Notes: generated by a model from the sequence alone, not told the origin. A stretch of 64,000 bases of DNA from Myrica gale (GCA_963930655.1 OZ005602.1:7742001-7806000); one strand, 5' to 3'. Positions 49,640 through 60,889 are shown, counted from the first letter of the stretch. Translations and numbers: made by a program.

Positions 49640-51335
49640 CATGCCAGCGAGAGGAAAATGTCTTCGATACAATTCATCAGTTCAAGCTAAGAGTAGTCCC
49701 GGTACACTAGCAGTGTCGGGTCCTTCACTTAAAGATATGAACGAATTACCGTCCTCTACCACAACTAGTCCAGTAGGCACCCTAAGTAGTTGTGCATGTA
49801 AGTATCTTACCCCGTCAATCTTGAGTAAATATTATAACTTTTATATTTCTATGCTTAACTGAATTTTAAATTTATTGTTCTTCATTTGTAGTAAAGTCTA
49901 GAATCAGACAAGTTCGAGGTAGTACGCGCGGGATTGCCTTACTCAAGGCTCGTACCGAAGGAAAACTGACTGTACATATCCCTTATGGATGTACGGGCGG
50001 TGATGACAAAGCGTCCTCAATGCTTTCGAACCTTATTGGTGCGCTCGTTCGATAACATGTCCCATTTGAGACGAGTAAGTGGAAGGAGGTCCCTGACGAG
50101 GTTAAATCGTATGTGATGAACCGAGTGTTGGCAAGTATAATTTATTAAATTTTAATTGTTGAAACTTTTATACATACTAACTGTTATATATGTTAAGGAT
50201 AACTTCCAACTAGATTACGAGCGAGCCGAGGATCGCATCACTATGACGTCTACGATGAACACAACGTACAGGACACACATTAATAGAATGTTTCAGCATT
50301 ACTTGGTGTTTAATTCCAAAGAATATGCGTTAGAGCACCCGTATCCCATTATGAACAAGGAAGAATGAACTCGTGTCTTTGATTTATTCGCAAGCGAGAA
50401 ATTTCATGTTAAACATTTTTATTTTGTCCTGAACGTTTATTTTATTTTATTATTAATTGTGGTAACAACTGTAAATGTACATTGCAGAAGATGAGTGCAA
50501 TCAACAAGAAGAATATAGCTAAGCTGAAGATTGTACACACATCAGGAGCGAGGTCCTTCTAACGCGCGAGAGCATTGTTAGTAAGTAATAAATGTATATT
50601 TATATTATTTATTACTTAAATAAATGACTTTGGTATTTTAATATGCACATTCTATATTTCTTTCGGTGTATAGAAAAATTTAGAATCTGATGAGATTAGT
50701 CATGCGTTGCTGTATAAAAAGACGCATATTAATAAATATGGCATGTGGAAATCAGAAGGTGCACGAAAAAAATTTGTAAGTTGTAACGTTAGATTTAATG
50801 ATGCATTTGTATTCGTTTATATTTCATGTGCTAATTTTATCTTTTTTTTCTAATTTTGTAGGAAAAAATGGAGGTTTTGCAGTTGCAACACGAGTCAGAG
50901 GGAGAGTTATACATCGAAGTGGAGATCTTCACTGAGGTGTTGGGGACGAAAGCGGGTTACGTGCGAGGTTTAGGCCGTTCATTATGGTCTGTTGGATAAT
51001 TTTCATCAGCATCGTCCGTTGATTTGTCCTGAAGATTGGAGGAGACCAAATTACAGATTGAGGAGATAAGGGCTAGATATGGAGCATACGTTGCGAGAGC
51101 ATCTGCAGATGATGGAGCAGCAACAGAAGAAAGACGAAGAGCTGATGCAGATGATGGCGGAGCAGTAACAGAAAAAAGACGAAGAGCATCAAAAGATGAT
51201 GCATGAGCAGCAAAGGAACCTAGTGGAATAATAAGATCGGAGGATGCAACTAATAGCGGAGCAGATGCGTGAGCAACTGATAGAGCAAATCAGACAGTTG
51301 CAATCTTGTTCAACACCCAAACGAAAATTTGGGTA
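49640..51335 (+). pseudogene. Ptta/En/Spm-type second transposon protein, decayed, in several exons
   Basis: Pieces in order: 49641-49800 (MPARGKCLRYNSS), 49895-50140 (GSTRGIALLKARTEGKLTVH, WKEVPDEVKSYVMNRVL), 50200-50368 (DNFQLDYERAEDRI), 50680-50780 (ESDEISHALLYKKTHINKYG), 50863-50995 (EIFTEVLGTKAGYVRGLGRS) and a Q/E-rich coiled coil at 51085-51335. Introns with GT..AG-like borders separate them. In-frame stops and shifts show decay. The order matches the plant transposase Ptta/En/Spm family. Confidence 0.75.
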
Positions 51336-52139
51336 GATTTATGTATTTTTACTACTTTATCAGTACTTATCGATTATGTGTTTTATTTTCTTGTATTGAT
51401 GATTGCATATTTCTAGATATTTTATTATATTATGAGCATTGAATATCTTTTTATTTATATTATTTGTAAAATTTTAATTAAATTAATTCAAATACGTAGA
51501 AAACAGTTCGAACGGTAACAAAAGTTATCTGAACAGTTCTTGTGCATTGATAACGTGCGCACACATAACTATCTGTCTGCAAACTTTGCGTTAAATTTTT
51601 CTATCCGCACGGTTATTCTCGCGTGCACAGTGTCTTTTAATAATCAATTGTTGGCACGGTACTAAAACACGTTCGAACGTGTTTAACGGAATAAGCGTCC
51701 AAACTGAATACGTAATAGTTCTTTATGTACATGTCTGAACGACAATATATTACCTAGCGGACGATGTTATATAATCGTGTGTACAGATTGTACATGACAA
51801 AATTCATTCATGCACATTGGACCAACCGTTCGCATGAGTTGTCCAAACATATGGAGAATACATTCGCACAACTCATGTGAACGTATGAAGTGTACTGTGC
51901 ATGACGATTTTCAATTTCGTTGATATAGCACAAAACCATTCGGACGGTATTGTCATCCGTCCGAACAGTTTCGAGCGACAAAACACCAAAATTGTCACCT
52001 AAAACCTTGGCTGACGGGCTTTAGGTGACAACTCGATATTGTCACCCAAAACATTAGTTGAGAAAATTAGCACTTTGGGTGACAAATTTTTTTGACACCC
52101 AAAGTAGTTTTTCTTGTAGTGTAAGAAGGAATTTGAATT

Positions 52140-52400
52140 TTTGTGGCAGCGAGAGAGATCATGTTATGCAGTTATTGGTAATCATCATATTCAGTGTGGG
52201 AGTTTAGATTTGTGATCACCTTATGGTATGAGAGGTATTTTGTGTCTTAGTAAGCTAGGATTTCGCTAATATTAGATTTTACTCTTGATATTTTTGGTTT
52301 TGTAACTTTGTACTTTTTTTAATCATGTCTTGTTTGATGTAATCACTGTATTCTTCAGCCATAGTGAGAGAGGTCCTTTAATAATAATAAAAAAAGTCCA
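52140..52400 (+). pseudogene. Terminal 3' tail of the NLR pseudogene
   Basis: The segment gatcatgttatgcagt ... gtatgagaggtattttgtg ... catgtcttgtttgatgtaatcac ... ccatagtgagagagg matches 62555-62840 downstream of the intact NLR. It ends with AATAATAATAAAAAAAG, a plausible polyadenylation region. This places the right edge of the duplicated NLR unit beyond the CACTA insertion. Confidence 0.8.
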
Positions 52401-54146
52401 AAAGCCTCCACGTATTTAGTTCCGCTATTCCTCCCCCTCCTAAATAGTACTTGAACTTCATAGCAAAAGGATTAGTACATCAAGGGGGGTTTGTAAACAT
52501 AGTCACAAGATAACATAAAACTAGGGATCCAGTTCTGCGGTAACATTTAAAAACATTGCGATCTCCGAAGACGTTTCTGTAATCACCACTTGGGGAGTTC
52601 TTTCTCCTTTGTAGCCAAACAGAGGGTGAATTATGTAATGCCTTCATTTGAGTAGCCAAACAGACGTCAATCAGGGTAGTTATGATATGGTTCAGGAAAT
52701 AGCAAGTTGTGAATTGATTAATTAATATTTTTATTATTATCTGACCATTAGATTTTTGAGACGTACACTAATTTTTTGTAATATTTTCGAAATCTTAATT
52801 GTTACCCAATAAAGCAGGGTAGATTATTTAGCCTCTGCCCTCTTGTGTTCATAAGATACTAATCCCATTTTTAGATATTAAGATCCTAATACGAACACAA
52901 GTGACTTAAAGTATATGTATATATATATAAGAAAGTTCACATGCCCTGGTTTGTGTTGGTAGTTTGAGAATCCTACCACGTAGTACAGTGCAATCCACGA
53001 GTCATTTCATATGGTCTCATTATTATATGACCACTATGCAATTAATTATTAGATGAATCTTCACTTTTACTCCTCAAACTACAAATTAATTTGATCACAT
53101 TGAGCCCCAAATTAGCAAAATGAATCAATATTCACCATCTAGTAAGATACGACGGTTGAAATGCACCGAAATTAATAGACTACGGGGCATAATATTGATG
53201 GTTGATCATTCTATGAGAGAGCGAATAACTATAAATTTTTGTAGTTTGAGAGTTTAACGTGATGAAATTGGTAATTTATGGATTCAAAATGACATTTTGC
53301 CCATAGACGTTTTTGGATGAAAAACGATATTTAATTTCTCTAATTCTTATTTTTCATTTTTAGACAAGTCAAAAGTATTTTATACTCGTAATATATTAAA
53401 AGCAAGAGCCAATATATTTTGGGCAAATTGAATACATTTAGGATGATATCCATTGTTGGATGAAAAGAAAATCGAGCAGGATATATGGGGGCAAGTAAGT
53501 ACTGCAAAATTATGAGCCAGCTTTAAGGAGGTTAATTAATGGCCATCCTGAGCAAACGTGTCGATTAGTTAATTATATCCGGATTCAATGACCAGACAAC
53601 TAATCAACAGAGCAAGTTGAATTCCGCCGATAAAATTACAGAGCCGTAAGATGCTGATGTTTTCTCTGGGGTAAGGAGAACTAGCTTATATTATATATAT
53701 ATATATATTATTTGTTTGTTTGAATTATTGTATATGACCGCGTGAATGAGTTCGTCCTCTTACATCGCCTCTCCTTTAAATTATTGAAATATTTTGAGTT
53801 ACGCTTCAATATATTCAGCCGTGGAGGTCCATCAAAACCCAGTTAACTATTTCCTCCAGATTATATATTTGTATGCACAGATCGATGTGAGTAAGTCAAG
53901 CTCGGTAGGGTACTGGGAAACAATATATATAACATTTGGCCACGTTCAATGATCAGAGACCTAATCAACAGAGAAAGTTCTGGGATTCCACTAATCTTAT
54001 TCCCAAGATGCACATAGCGTGAATCAACCCGTCCACTAACACCAGCTCTCAATAATTTAACGAGTAAATTTCTGTTACGGTTTTTTTAGCGGGGTAGGTC
54101 CATCACTACCCACAAGGCAGTTTCTTGGACCTTCAATATAACCCAG
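52400..54146. promoter_or_regulatory. Upstream region of the intact NLR gene
   Basis: AT-rich spacer. 53065-53300 has a MITE-like look (tcctcaaactacaaatt near the left and a diverged inverted copy near 53245). A direct repeat of about 45 bp (ttcaatgaccagacaactaa... at 53585; ttcaatgatcagagacctaa... at 53945) and a second one (ggaggtccatca at 53823; gtaggtccatca at 54095) lie within 700 bp of the start. A (TA)n tract lies at 53692-53709. Confidence 0.45.
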
Positions 54147-54154
54147 TATAAAAG
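54147..54154 (+). promoter_or_regulatory. TATA box of the NLR gene
   Basis: TATAAAAG lies 91 bp upstream of the ATG at 54238, a normal spacing for a short 5' UTR. Confidence 0.6.
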
Positions 54155-54237
54155 CAGTACAGAGCTTGCTGTTTGATCTTTGCTCTATTCTTTGCAATCA
54201 CCTTCAACCGGTTTTCTTCCATTGCAAAGCAGAAACA

Positions 54238-57200
54238 ATGGCTGAGATTGCTACCATCTTTCTCTCTCCTTTGCTACAAGTGTTGTACGAAAAAGTGGTG
54301 TCAGGCAACTTCGTTGACTTCTTTCGACGATGGGAACTCGACGATGGTCTCTTAGAGAAAATGAACATAGAATTGCTGACCGTGAATGCTGTGCTCGAAG
54401 ATGCGGAGAAAAAGCAAGTCACAAGTCCTCGTGTGAAAACATGGCTTGATGAGCTGAAAGATGCCGTTTTTGATGCGGAGGACATCTTGGACGAGATTGA
54501 TACTGAAGCCTTGCGATCCAAGCTGGATGCTGAATATCAAACTACTGCCAGTAAGGTACGCAAATCTATCTCAACTTCATTTCATCCTTTTGCCAAGGAG
54601 ATTGAACCAAAGATAAAAAAGGTACTGGAGAGACTGGAATATTTAGCAAAGCAAAAGGATGCCATTGGTCTAACAGAAGGTGTTGGAGAGAAGTTATCAG
54701 AAAGATTGCCCACGACTTCTTTGGTTGATAAAACTAGTATTTTTGGTAGGATTGATGAGAAGGAGGCAATCATTGATTCGTTGCTCTCAGATGAAGAAAG
54801 TGTAGGGGGGTTGTTTGTGATTACTATTGTCGGCCACATTGGAGGTCTCGGTAAGACCACCCTTGCTCAGCTTGTATATGATGACGACCGGGTGAAAAAG
54901 CATGATTTTGACCTTAAAGCATGGGTTTGTGTTTCAAATGAGTTTGACGTGATGAAGATAACAAAAACAATTCTGGAGAAAGTATTAGGTTCGCCAACTC
55001 CGGGTGATGATAGGAAGGATCTAGATAGCCTTCAAGTTGCATTGAAAGAGAATATAAGGGGAAAAAAATATCTCATCGTTTTAGATGACGTTTGGAATGA
55101 GGATTATGCTGTTTGGGAGTCATTAACTAATCCCCTTAGATATGGAGCACAAGGGAGTAGGATAATTGCAACCACAAGGGGAGATAATGTTGCATTAGTC
55201 ATGCGGAGTAGTATAACTCATGTCCTACAAGAATTACCAGAAGAAGATTGCTGGTCATTATTTACAAAACATGCATTTCGTGATGATAAGTACTTGGGGA
55301 GATATCCAGAACTAGAGGCAACAGGCAGAGAAATTGTAAAGAAGTGCGCTGGTCTACCTTTAGCAGTTAAGACAATTGGGTCACTCTTATGGTCTAAACT
55401 AGATTATAATGAATGGGATAAGATCTTGAAGAGTGAATTATGGGATTTGAAACTTGATCGGGTTTTTCCGGCTTTAAAGTTAAGTTATCAATACTTGCCA
55501 TCCCATCTAAAACCATGCTTTGCTTACTGTTCCATATTCCCACAAGATTATAATTTTGGAAAGGAGGAGTTAATTTTGTTGTGGATGGCAGAAGGTTTCT
55601 TGCAGCAATCTAAAGACAAAACATTGGAACAAGTTGGTGATGATTATTTTTGTGATCTTGTAGCGAGATCGTTGTTCCAACAAACAGGTTCCAATAAGGA
55701 TATTTTTGTAATGCACGATATTTTGAATGACTTGGCAAGACTTGTATCGGAACCATTCGTCTTTAGGCTGAAAGATGACAATTACCATGAAATTGGAAAC
55801 AAGGCTCGCCACTTTTCTACTTTCAGGAAAAGCTTTGATGATGCGAAGAAGTCTGAGATGCTTTACAATGCTAAGCGGTTACGCACATTCCTCGCACTAG
55901 ATGGTTATGGCCAGATCTCAAGTAAAGTGCTGACGCATGATTTATTGCCGAAGTTAAGATGCTTGCGAGTGCTGTCCTTACGTGGCTATGAAAATGTGAC
56001 CGAACTGCCTGATTCAATTAGCAAAATGAAACATCTACGGTATTTGAACCTTTGTGGAACTTCAATTAGAAAGCTGCCAGATTCTATACGTGAGTTGTGC
56101 AATTTACAGACATTGAAATTATCAGGGTGTAAATATCTCACTGTATTGCCTGACTCAACTGGCAAAATGAAACATCTACGACATTTGGACCTTTCTCAAA
56201 CTTCAATTAGAAAGCTGCCCAATTCCGTATGTGAGTTGGACAATTTACAAACGCTGAATTTATCAGGGTGTACATATCTCATTGTATTGCCTGACTCAAC
56301 TGGCAAAATGAAACATCTACGGCATTTGGACCTTTCTAGAACTTCAATTAGAAAGCTGCCCGATTCCGTATGTGAGTTGTGCAATTTACAAACACTGAAT
56401 TTATCAAGTTGTGAATATCTCATTGTATTGCCAAGAGAGATGAATAAACTCGTTAATTTGGGTCATCTTTATCTTGAGAATACTCCCATCAAGGAGATGC
56501 CAATTGAATTGGGTAAACTAAGAAATCTCCAGACTCTGTCGAAGTTCATCATCAGCAAACATGGTGGCTCAAGTGTTGGAGAGTTGGGGAAACTTGCAAA
56601 TCTCCGGGGAAGCCTTTCTATATCGAAGCTCCAAAATGTTGTATCTGCTGTAGATGCTCTGGATGCAAGCTTAAAGAATATCAAGTACCTTGAGAGCTTG
56701 GAGTTGGAATGGACCGTTGTAGAAAGTCAAAGCGTCGGCGTATTGAACAGTCTCGAGCCTCATACAAACTTAAAAAAGCTCACTATCAAAGGCTATAGCG
56801 GTGTAAGTTTTCCAGATTGGGTGGGACGATCTTCATTCTCTAAAATGACATCTCTCTATCTGTCCGATTGTAAATCTTGTCGTGTGTTGCCACCAATTGG
56901 CCAGCTACCCTCTCTGGAATATCTTTATATTGATGGCCTTGATGGAATTGTTACAGTGGGCCCCGAGTTCTATGGCATTGTTGGTTCTCCAATAAAGCCA
57001 TTTGGAGCATTGAAATCCCTTCAGTTTAGGAATATGACGGCGTGGGAGAAATGGACCGCAAGTTTCGATGCTGAAGATGGAGCTTTGCCCATCCGTCTTC
57101 CTTCATTAGCCCATCTTCAGATTACAAATTGTCCGCGGCTGCTGGCTTCAATCCCTAGGGCTCCTGATCTACGTGGATTGCAGCTAAGCAATTGTAACGG

Positions 57201-58152
57201 CTTTCTGTTACAGGATTTGCCGGCTGGATTGCAGTCTCTCCAAATTGACGGTTACGATGCTCTAGAGTCCCTACCGGAGGGAATAATCGACTCCAACGGT
57301 TGTCTTTTATCTACTTTTCAAGTTCTTCACATCTCAAACTGTTCCAAGTTAGAGCTCCCAATCCACTCCAGCTTTCCATCCCTTCAAAGCTTGCAGTTGA
57401 GAAACAGTTGTGATTCCCTCAGGTCCCTTCCATTAAACTTCATCTCACAGATTGATCATCTCTCAATCATTCACTGTAGGAATCTGAAGTCTCTCGAACA
57501 ACAAAATGAACATGATTTAGTGGCCTTGTCGATACAAATCCAACATTGCCCTAATTTTGTGTCCTTTACCAACGGAGGATTGCGTGCCACCAATCTTAGA
57601 AATTTTTGCATCCTCAATTGTACGAGTCTGAGGTCACTACCGGAAAAGATGCACATATTGCTTCCCTCTCTGAAGTATTTGGAGATAAGAGATTGTCCAG
57701 AACTTGAGTCCTTTCCTGAAGGAGGCTTGCCTCCTACTCTGATTCAAATCTACGTCACCAATTGTGACAAACTCATTGCAGGCAGGATGGGATGGGGTTT
57801 GGAAAATCTCCCCTCTCTTGTAGAATTGATAATCGGAGGCAAATCAAAAGATGTGAAGTCCTTTCCAGAGGCTATATTACTGCCTAATAGTCTGACCCAT
57901 CTTACCATCTCTGATTTTCCATGTATGAAATCTCTGGACAACAAGGGTCTTCTACATCTCACCTCTCTTCGATATCTGGATATCTGTCGTTGCCCTAAGT
58001 TCAAGTTCTTGCCAAAAGAGGGGCTGCCTTCCTCCCTTAGATATCTAGATATCAATGGATGTCCTTCATTAGAGAAACAACTGACAAAGAAAAAGGGAAA
58101 AGAATGGAGCACTAACTTGATTTGCATAAAGATTGGTGGCGAAGTGATTTGA
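54238..58152 (+). CDS. CC-NBS-LRR (CNL) disease-resistance receptor, RPP13-like-1 type
   Basis: A single uninterrupted exon of 1304 codons. Start chosen at the ATG in ACAATGGCT giving MAEIATIFLSPLLQVLYEK; an in-frame ATG at 54166 would sit only about 12 bp after the TATA box. Domains: coiled-coil (1-170) with the EDVID-like DAEDILDEID; NB-ARC (about 175-500) with P-loop GHIGGLGKTT (199-208), kinase-2 LIVLDDVW (~280), RNBS-B GSRIIATTR, GLPL CAGLPLA (~370), RNBS-D CFAYCSIFPQDYNF and MHD in VMHDILNDL (~493); then about 20 irregular LRRs to the end. Such receptors sense pathogen effectors inside the cell and trigger defence. Odd points: the P-loop has one extra residue compared with the family's GMGGLGKTT, a 47-residue LRR block is tandemly tripled, and one LRR present in the nearby pseudogene is missing. 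Confidence 0.96.
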   Translation: MAEIATIFLSPLLQVLYEKVVSGNFVDFFRRWELDDGLLEKMNIELLTVNAVLEDAEKKQVTSPRVKTWLDELKDAVFDAEDILDEIDTEALRSKLDAEYQTTASKVRKSISTSFHPFAKEIEPKIKKVLERLEYLAKQKDAIGLTEGVGEKLSERLPTTSLVDKTSIFGRIDEKEAIIDSLLSDEESVGGLFVITIVGHIGGLGKTTLAQLVYDDDRVKKHDFDLKAWVCVSNEFDVMKITKTILEKVLGSPTPGDDRKDLDSLQVALKENIRGKKYLIVLDDVWNEDYAVWESLTNPLRYGAQGSRIIATTRGDNVALVMRSSITHVLQELPEEDCWSLFTKHAFRDDKYLGRYPELEATGREIVKKCAGLPLAVKTIGSLLWSKLDYNEWDKILKSELWDLKLDRVFPALKLSYQYLPSHLKPCFAYCSIFPQDYNFGKEELILLWMAEGFLQQSKDKTLEQVGDDYFCDLVARSLFQQTGSNKDIFVMHDILNDLARLVSEPFVFRLKDDNYHEIGNKARHFSTFRKSFDDAKKSEMLYNAKRLRTFLALDGYGQISSKVLTHDLLPKLRCLRVLSLRGYENVTELPDSISKMKHLRYLNLCGTSIRKLPDSIRELCNLQTLKLSGCKYLTVLPDSTGKMKHLRHLDLSQTSIRKLPNSVCELDNLQTLNLSGCTYLIVLPDSTGKMKHLRHLDLSRTSIRKLPDSVCELCNLQTLNLSSCEYLIVLPREMNKLVNLGHLYLENTPIKEMPIELGKLRNLQTLSKFIISKHGGSSVGELGKLANLRGSLSISKLQNVVSAVDALDASLKNIKYLESLELEWTVVESQSVGVLNSLEPHTNLKKLTIKGYSGVSFPDWVGRSSFSKMTSLYLSDCKSCRVLPPIGQLPSLEYLYIDGLDGIVTVGPEFYGIVGSPIKPFGALKSLQFRNMTAWEKWTASFDAEDGALPIRLPSLAHLQITNCPRLLASIPRAPDLRGLQLSNCNGFLLQDLPAGLQSLQIDGYDALESLPEGIIDSNGCLLSTFQVLHISNCSKLELPIHSSFPSLQSLQLRNSCDSLRSLPLNFISQIDHLSIIHCRNLKSLEQQNEHDLVALSIQIQHCPNFVSFTNGGLRATNLRNFCILNCTSLRSLPEKMHILLPSLKYLEIRDCPELESFPEGGLPPTLIQIYVTNCDKLIAGRMGWGLENLPSLVELIIGGKSKDVKSFPEAILLPNSLTHLTISDFPCMKSLDNKGLLHLTSLRYLDICRCPKFKFLPKEGLPSSLRYLDINGCPSLEKQLTKKKGKEWSTNLICIKIGGEVI
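56005..56427 (+). repeat. 141-bp tandem triplication within the LRR region
   Basis: Units start at 56005, 56146 and 56287 (47 codons each, in frame). Each reads LPDS..KMKHLR.L.L..TSIRKLP.S..EL.NLQTL.LS.C.YL. Units 2 and 3 are nearly identical at DNA level, so the last duplication is recent. Confidence 0.93.
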
Positions 58153-58312
58153 AGGAGCTCAATTCCCTGCATAGTTGGACTACGACCACAGTATATTCAG
58201 CTTTTACTGTTAGGTATTCTGTTTCTGTTTTTCTCTTCTCAACTATCTATTAATTTGTCAATAAGATTTACCATTTCTTTTTAACGTTTGCTTAAAATCA
58301 TTCTTCAATGAA

Positions 58313-58440
58313 ACAGAATGCTCTGGCCACTCCTTCCATCTTCATCGGCTCCATTATTTAGGAGACTATTCGGTCTCTCGGATGCCATACCTAGCAATTG
58401 TCGTCAAGTCTACAAAGCTGGGGATGCTAAATTTCGACAG
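58313..58440 (+). repeat. NLR 3'-tail module, copy 1
   Basis: Begins gaaacagaatgctctggccact and runs through gagactattcggtctctcgg to acaaagctggggatgct. Similar modules start at 59111 and 61290. It looks like a non-coding 3' exon preceded by a tract-rich intron. Confidence 0.75.
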
Positions 58441-58762
58441 GTTTGTTTCGCACATCTGCATTTCACCACGCTATCTTAAATTCATTGCGGTTTCTTTTCT
58501 ATGCTCGATCTACTATCCTTATGGATGTTATAAGCTTAGAATTGAATTGTCTTAATTCTGTGCGAGTTTCTCTCTTAAACAGTCTTCTGACTTTATAACT
58601 GGAGCCGGCTGGCACTCTTAGCTTTGTACAGTTTGAACTTTATTGGTTTAGTATCATTATGTACCTTTGTGCTTACTTAGTCAGTTTATCTAATCTGAGT
58701 CACCTTATTATGTTGTTGTATAGGATGAGGCTAAACATACACTCGTATTTGAACTTCCGTTT

Positions 58763-58957
58763 TTGGAGATCATTCGCTGCCCTAAGTTCAAATTCCTGCT
58801 AGAAGAGGGGCTGCCTGCTTCCCTTCGATATCTAGAGATCGAAGAATGTCCTTTGCTAGAGAAAGTTGAAAAGAAAAGGAAAAGAATGGAGCTTGATTGG
58901 TTATGTCCCCTGCATAAAGATTCGCGGGGAAGTGATTTGAATGAGCTCATAGTCTAG
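58763..58957 (+). pseudogene. Orphan C-terminal LRR piece 1
   Basis: RCPKFKFLLEEGLPASLRYL, then EIEECPLLEKVEKK and a short tail ending LNELIV, matches the last LRR of the NLR (CPKFKFLPKEGLPSSLRYL ... CPSLEKQLTKKKGKEW). It is preceded by non-LRR sequence, so it is a duplicated tail fragment, not a gene. Confidence 0.8.
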
Positions 58958-59110
58958 CAAGTTCCCTGCATAGATGGACTGCGGCAGCAATATTTCAATT
59001 TACAGGTAGGTATTTCTTCTCTTTTTTTTCTCATCTCAACTAGCTATTCGTTTATCAATATCATTTACCATCTCTGTTTTACTTTTGCTTAAAATCTTAT
59101 ATATATTGAA

Positions 59111-59205
59111 ACAGAATGCCTTGCCACTTTTCATTATTTTGGACACTATAATTCAAAGACTATTCCGTCTCTTCGATGGAACCAAAGGACAACACCAAGT
59201 AAGTG
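59111..59205 (+). repeat. NLR 3'-tail module, copy 2
   Basis: gaaacagaatgccttgccact ... caaagactattccgtctct, followed by caagtaagtgaatgattgg, corresponding to 58313 and 61290. It is shorter than the other copies. Confidence 0.7.
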
Positions 59206-60889
59206 AATGATTGGCCTCCGACATTAAATTCTTTTACAATATTTGTTTGATGGCTGGAAGATAAGTTGACTCATGCTTGGGTAGATTTTTAGGACAGCAT
59301 TTTCCAGTTTTGCTCCGTCCCGTCCTTTGGTTTCTCATGCATAGTTGTAACACTTCAAAATTCATTGTTTCCTAACCTAATTTGAAGCATAAATTATAAT
59401 CCTTTTATAACCTCAAAGTCATGATTTTTGAAACCCAGTGACCCAAGAAGATCATCTCATGCAACTGTGTATGTATTTTCTTCTTAAATCTATTATGGTT
59501 ATGCTGTCATTTCTTTGTTAAAACCAGCAGGACTTGTGGTCTGGTGGTAAATCTCCTGAAGTGTATAATCCAATTTATCATCATGTACCTTTCTCTTGAA
59601 AGCTGCCATGGAGGAACATGTAATCAATGACAACGTAGGATTCTTGTGCAGTTTCTGTTACTTCCAATTATAAAAATTTTAAAAGTGAAACTTAAGAAGG
59701 GTTGTAGAGAGCGATCTTATCAATTGATGAAACAGGGTAGATCAATTTTCAATGGTGCTCCTTTCTTTATCCTTAGTATCACTTTTATTTTCAGTTTTTT
59801 TTTGTATCTTTTTCTAAGTGCATATAAGATACTTACCATGAGATTATACTGAAAACACTAGAGCATACAAGCTAAAAAAACACAGGCAAATCTGAAAACC
59901 CTCAATTTGGAAAAATTGCATTTGATACTAGGAAACAAATAAACAAATGCAATTTTTCTAGATTGAGAACACTAACAAAATCAGTTAGACCAATTTCCTA
60001 TCTGCCAAACCCCCTACCAAAAAATGAAAAATAGTAACTATCTCGAAAATATATATCTATAGGAAGAAGTGAACTTTATATTGACACAATGATGGGCAAA
60101 CCCGTGAACAATAGCCACTAGTGAAAGCTCAATATGTCTTGTCATTCATCCAGGTACTAGCAAACTATGATGAAGGATGTTACTGCTAAAGATAACAAGA
60201 GAAGAAGTCAGTCACCATTTGGCCAGGAGGAATGTGTCAGTCTGTGAAAAGAAGCGGCTTTCTTTGGGTATGCAATTGATTCAAATAAAAACAAAATCAT
60301 AAATGCCCATTCAATAGGATATAGCTGCTTCTAAAATTCTGGAGAATGTTTCAAGTTATTTTACATTAATGGCAAATCTCTTGTTGGCTTGCTAGGGTTA
60401 TCATTAAGCATACTCAAATTTGTCATACTGTTCTTGTTTTAGGTAAGTGCGTCAAAGGACAATGATGATCCATTTCACGTGAGAGTATGTCACCCTAAAA
60501 TGTTATACAACTATCTTTTCTACTGACCAATATATTTGATTGTGACTCGTTTCGGTTAGCTTTGTACAGATTGAATTTTTATCGATACCGAAGGACAACG
60601 ACAAGTAAGTGAAATGATTGGCCTCTTATACTAAATTCTTTACAATATATGCCCGATGACTAGCAGATTATTTGATTCATACTTTATGTGATTTTTAGGA
60701 CAGCATTTTCTAGGTTTTCTCTGACCTTTCCTTTTATTTCTCGAGCAAAGCCTAACCTAATTTGAGACTTGTATGTGGATTTTCTATTTAAATCTACTAT
60801 ACTTGTGCTATTATTCCTTTTTGGAGTTAGACATTTTGTCATTTTTTGATGAAGAGGCACTAAAACTTTGTGACAACCAGCGGGACTCT

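Larger units (their letters stand above)
45776..52121 (+). mobile_element. Decayed CACTA transposon, autonomous-type remnant
   Basis: The left terminus CACTACAAGAAAAAG (45776) and the right terminus TTTTTCTTGTAGTG (ending 52121) are inverted repeats of at least 14 bp. The right subterminal zone (51960-52100) has repeated inverted ttgtcaccyaaa/ttaggtgacaa motifs. Inside, on the plus strand, are pieces of CACTA-associated proteins (DUF4216-like and Ptta/En/Spm transposase-like). Outer flanks both belong to the NLR tail. Flanking 3-mers (agt, taa) do not match, and left and right subterminal repeats differ, so the ends could come from two elements or one end may be altered. An LTR element (46900-48472) is nested within. 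Confidence 0.65.

Noticed and set aside
54166..54237. Upstream in-frame ATG adding 24 residues to the NLR
   Set aside because: It lies only about 12 bp downstream of the TATA box and the added residues are not CC-domain-like; MAEIATIFLSPLLQ is the usual family start.
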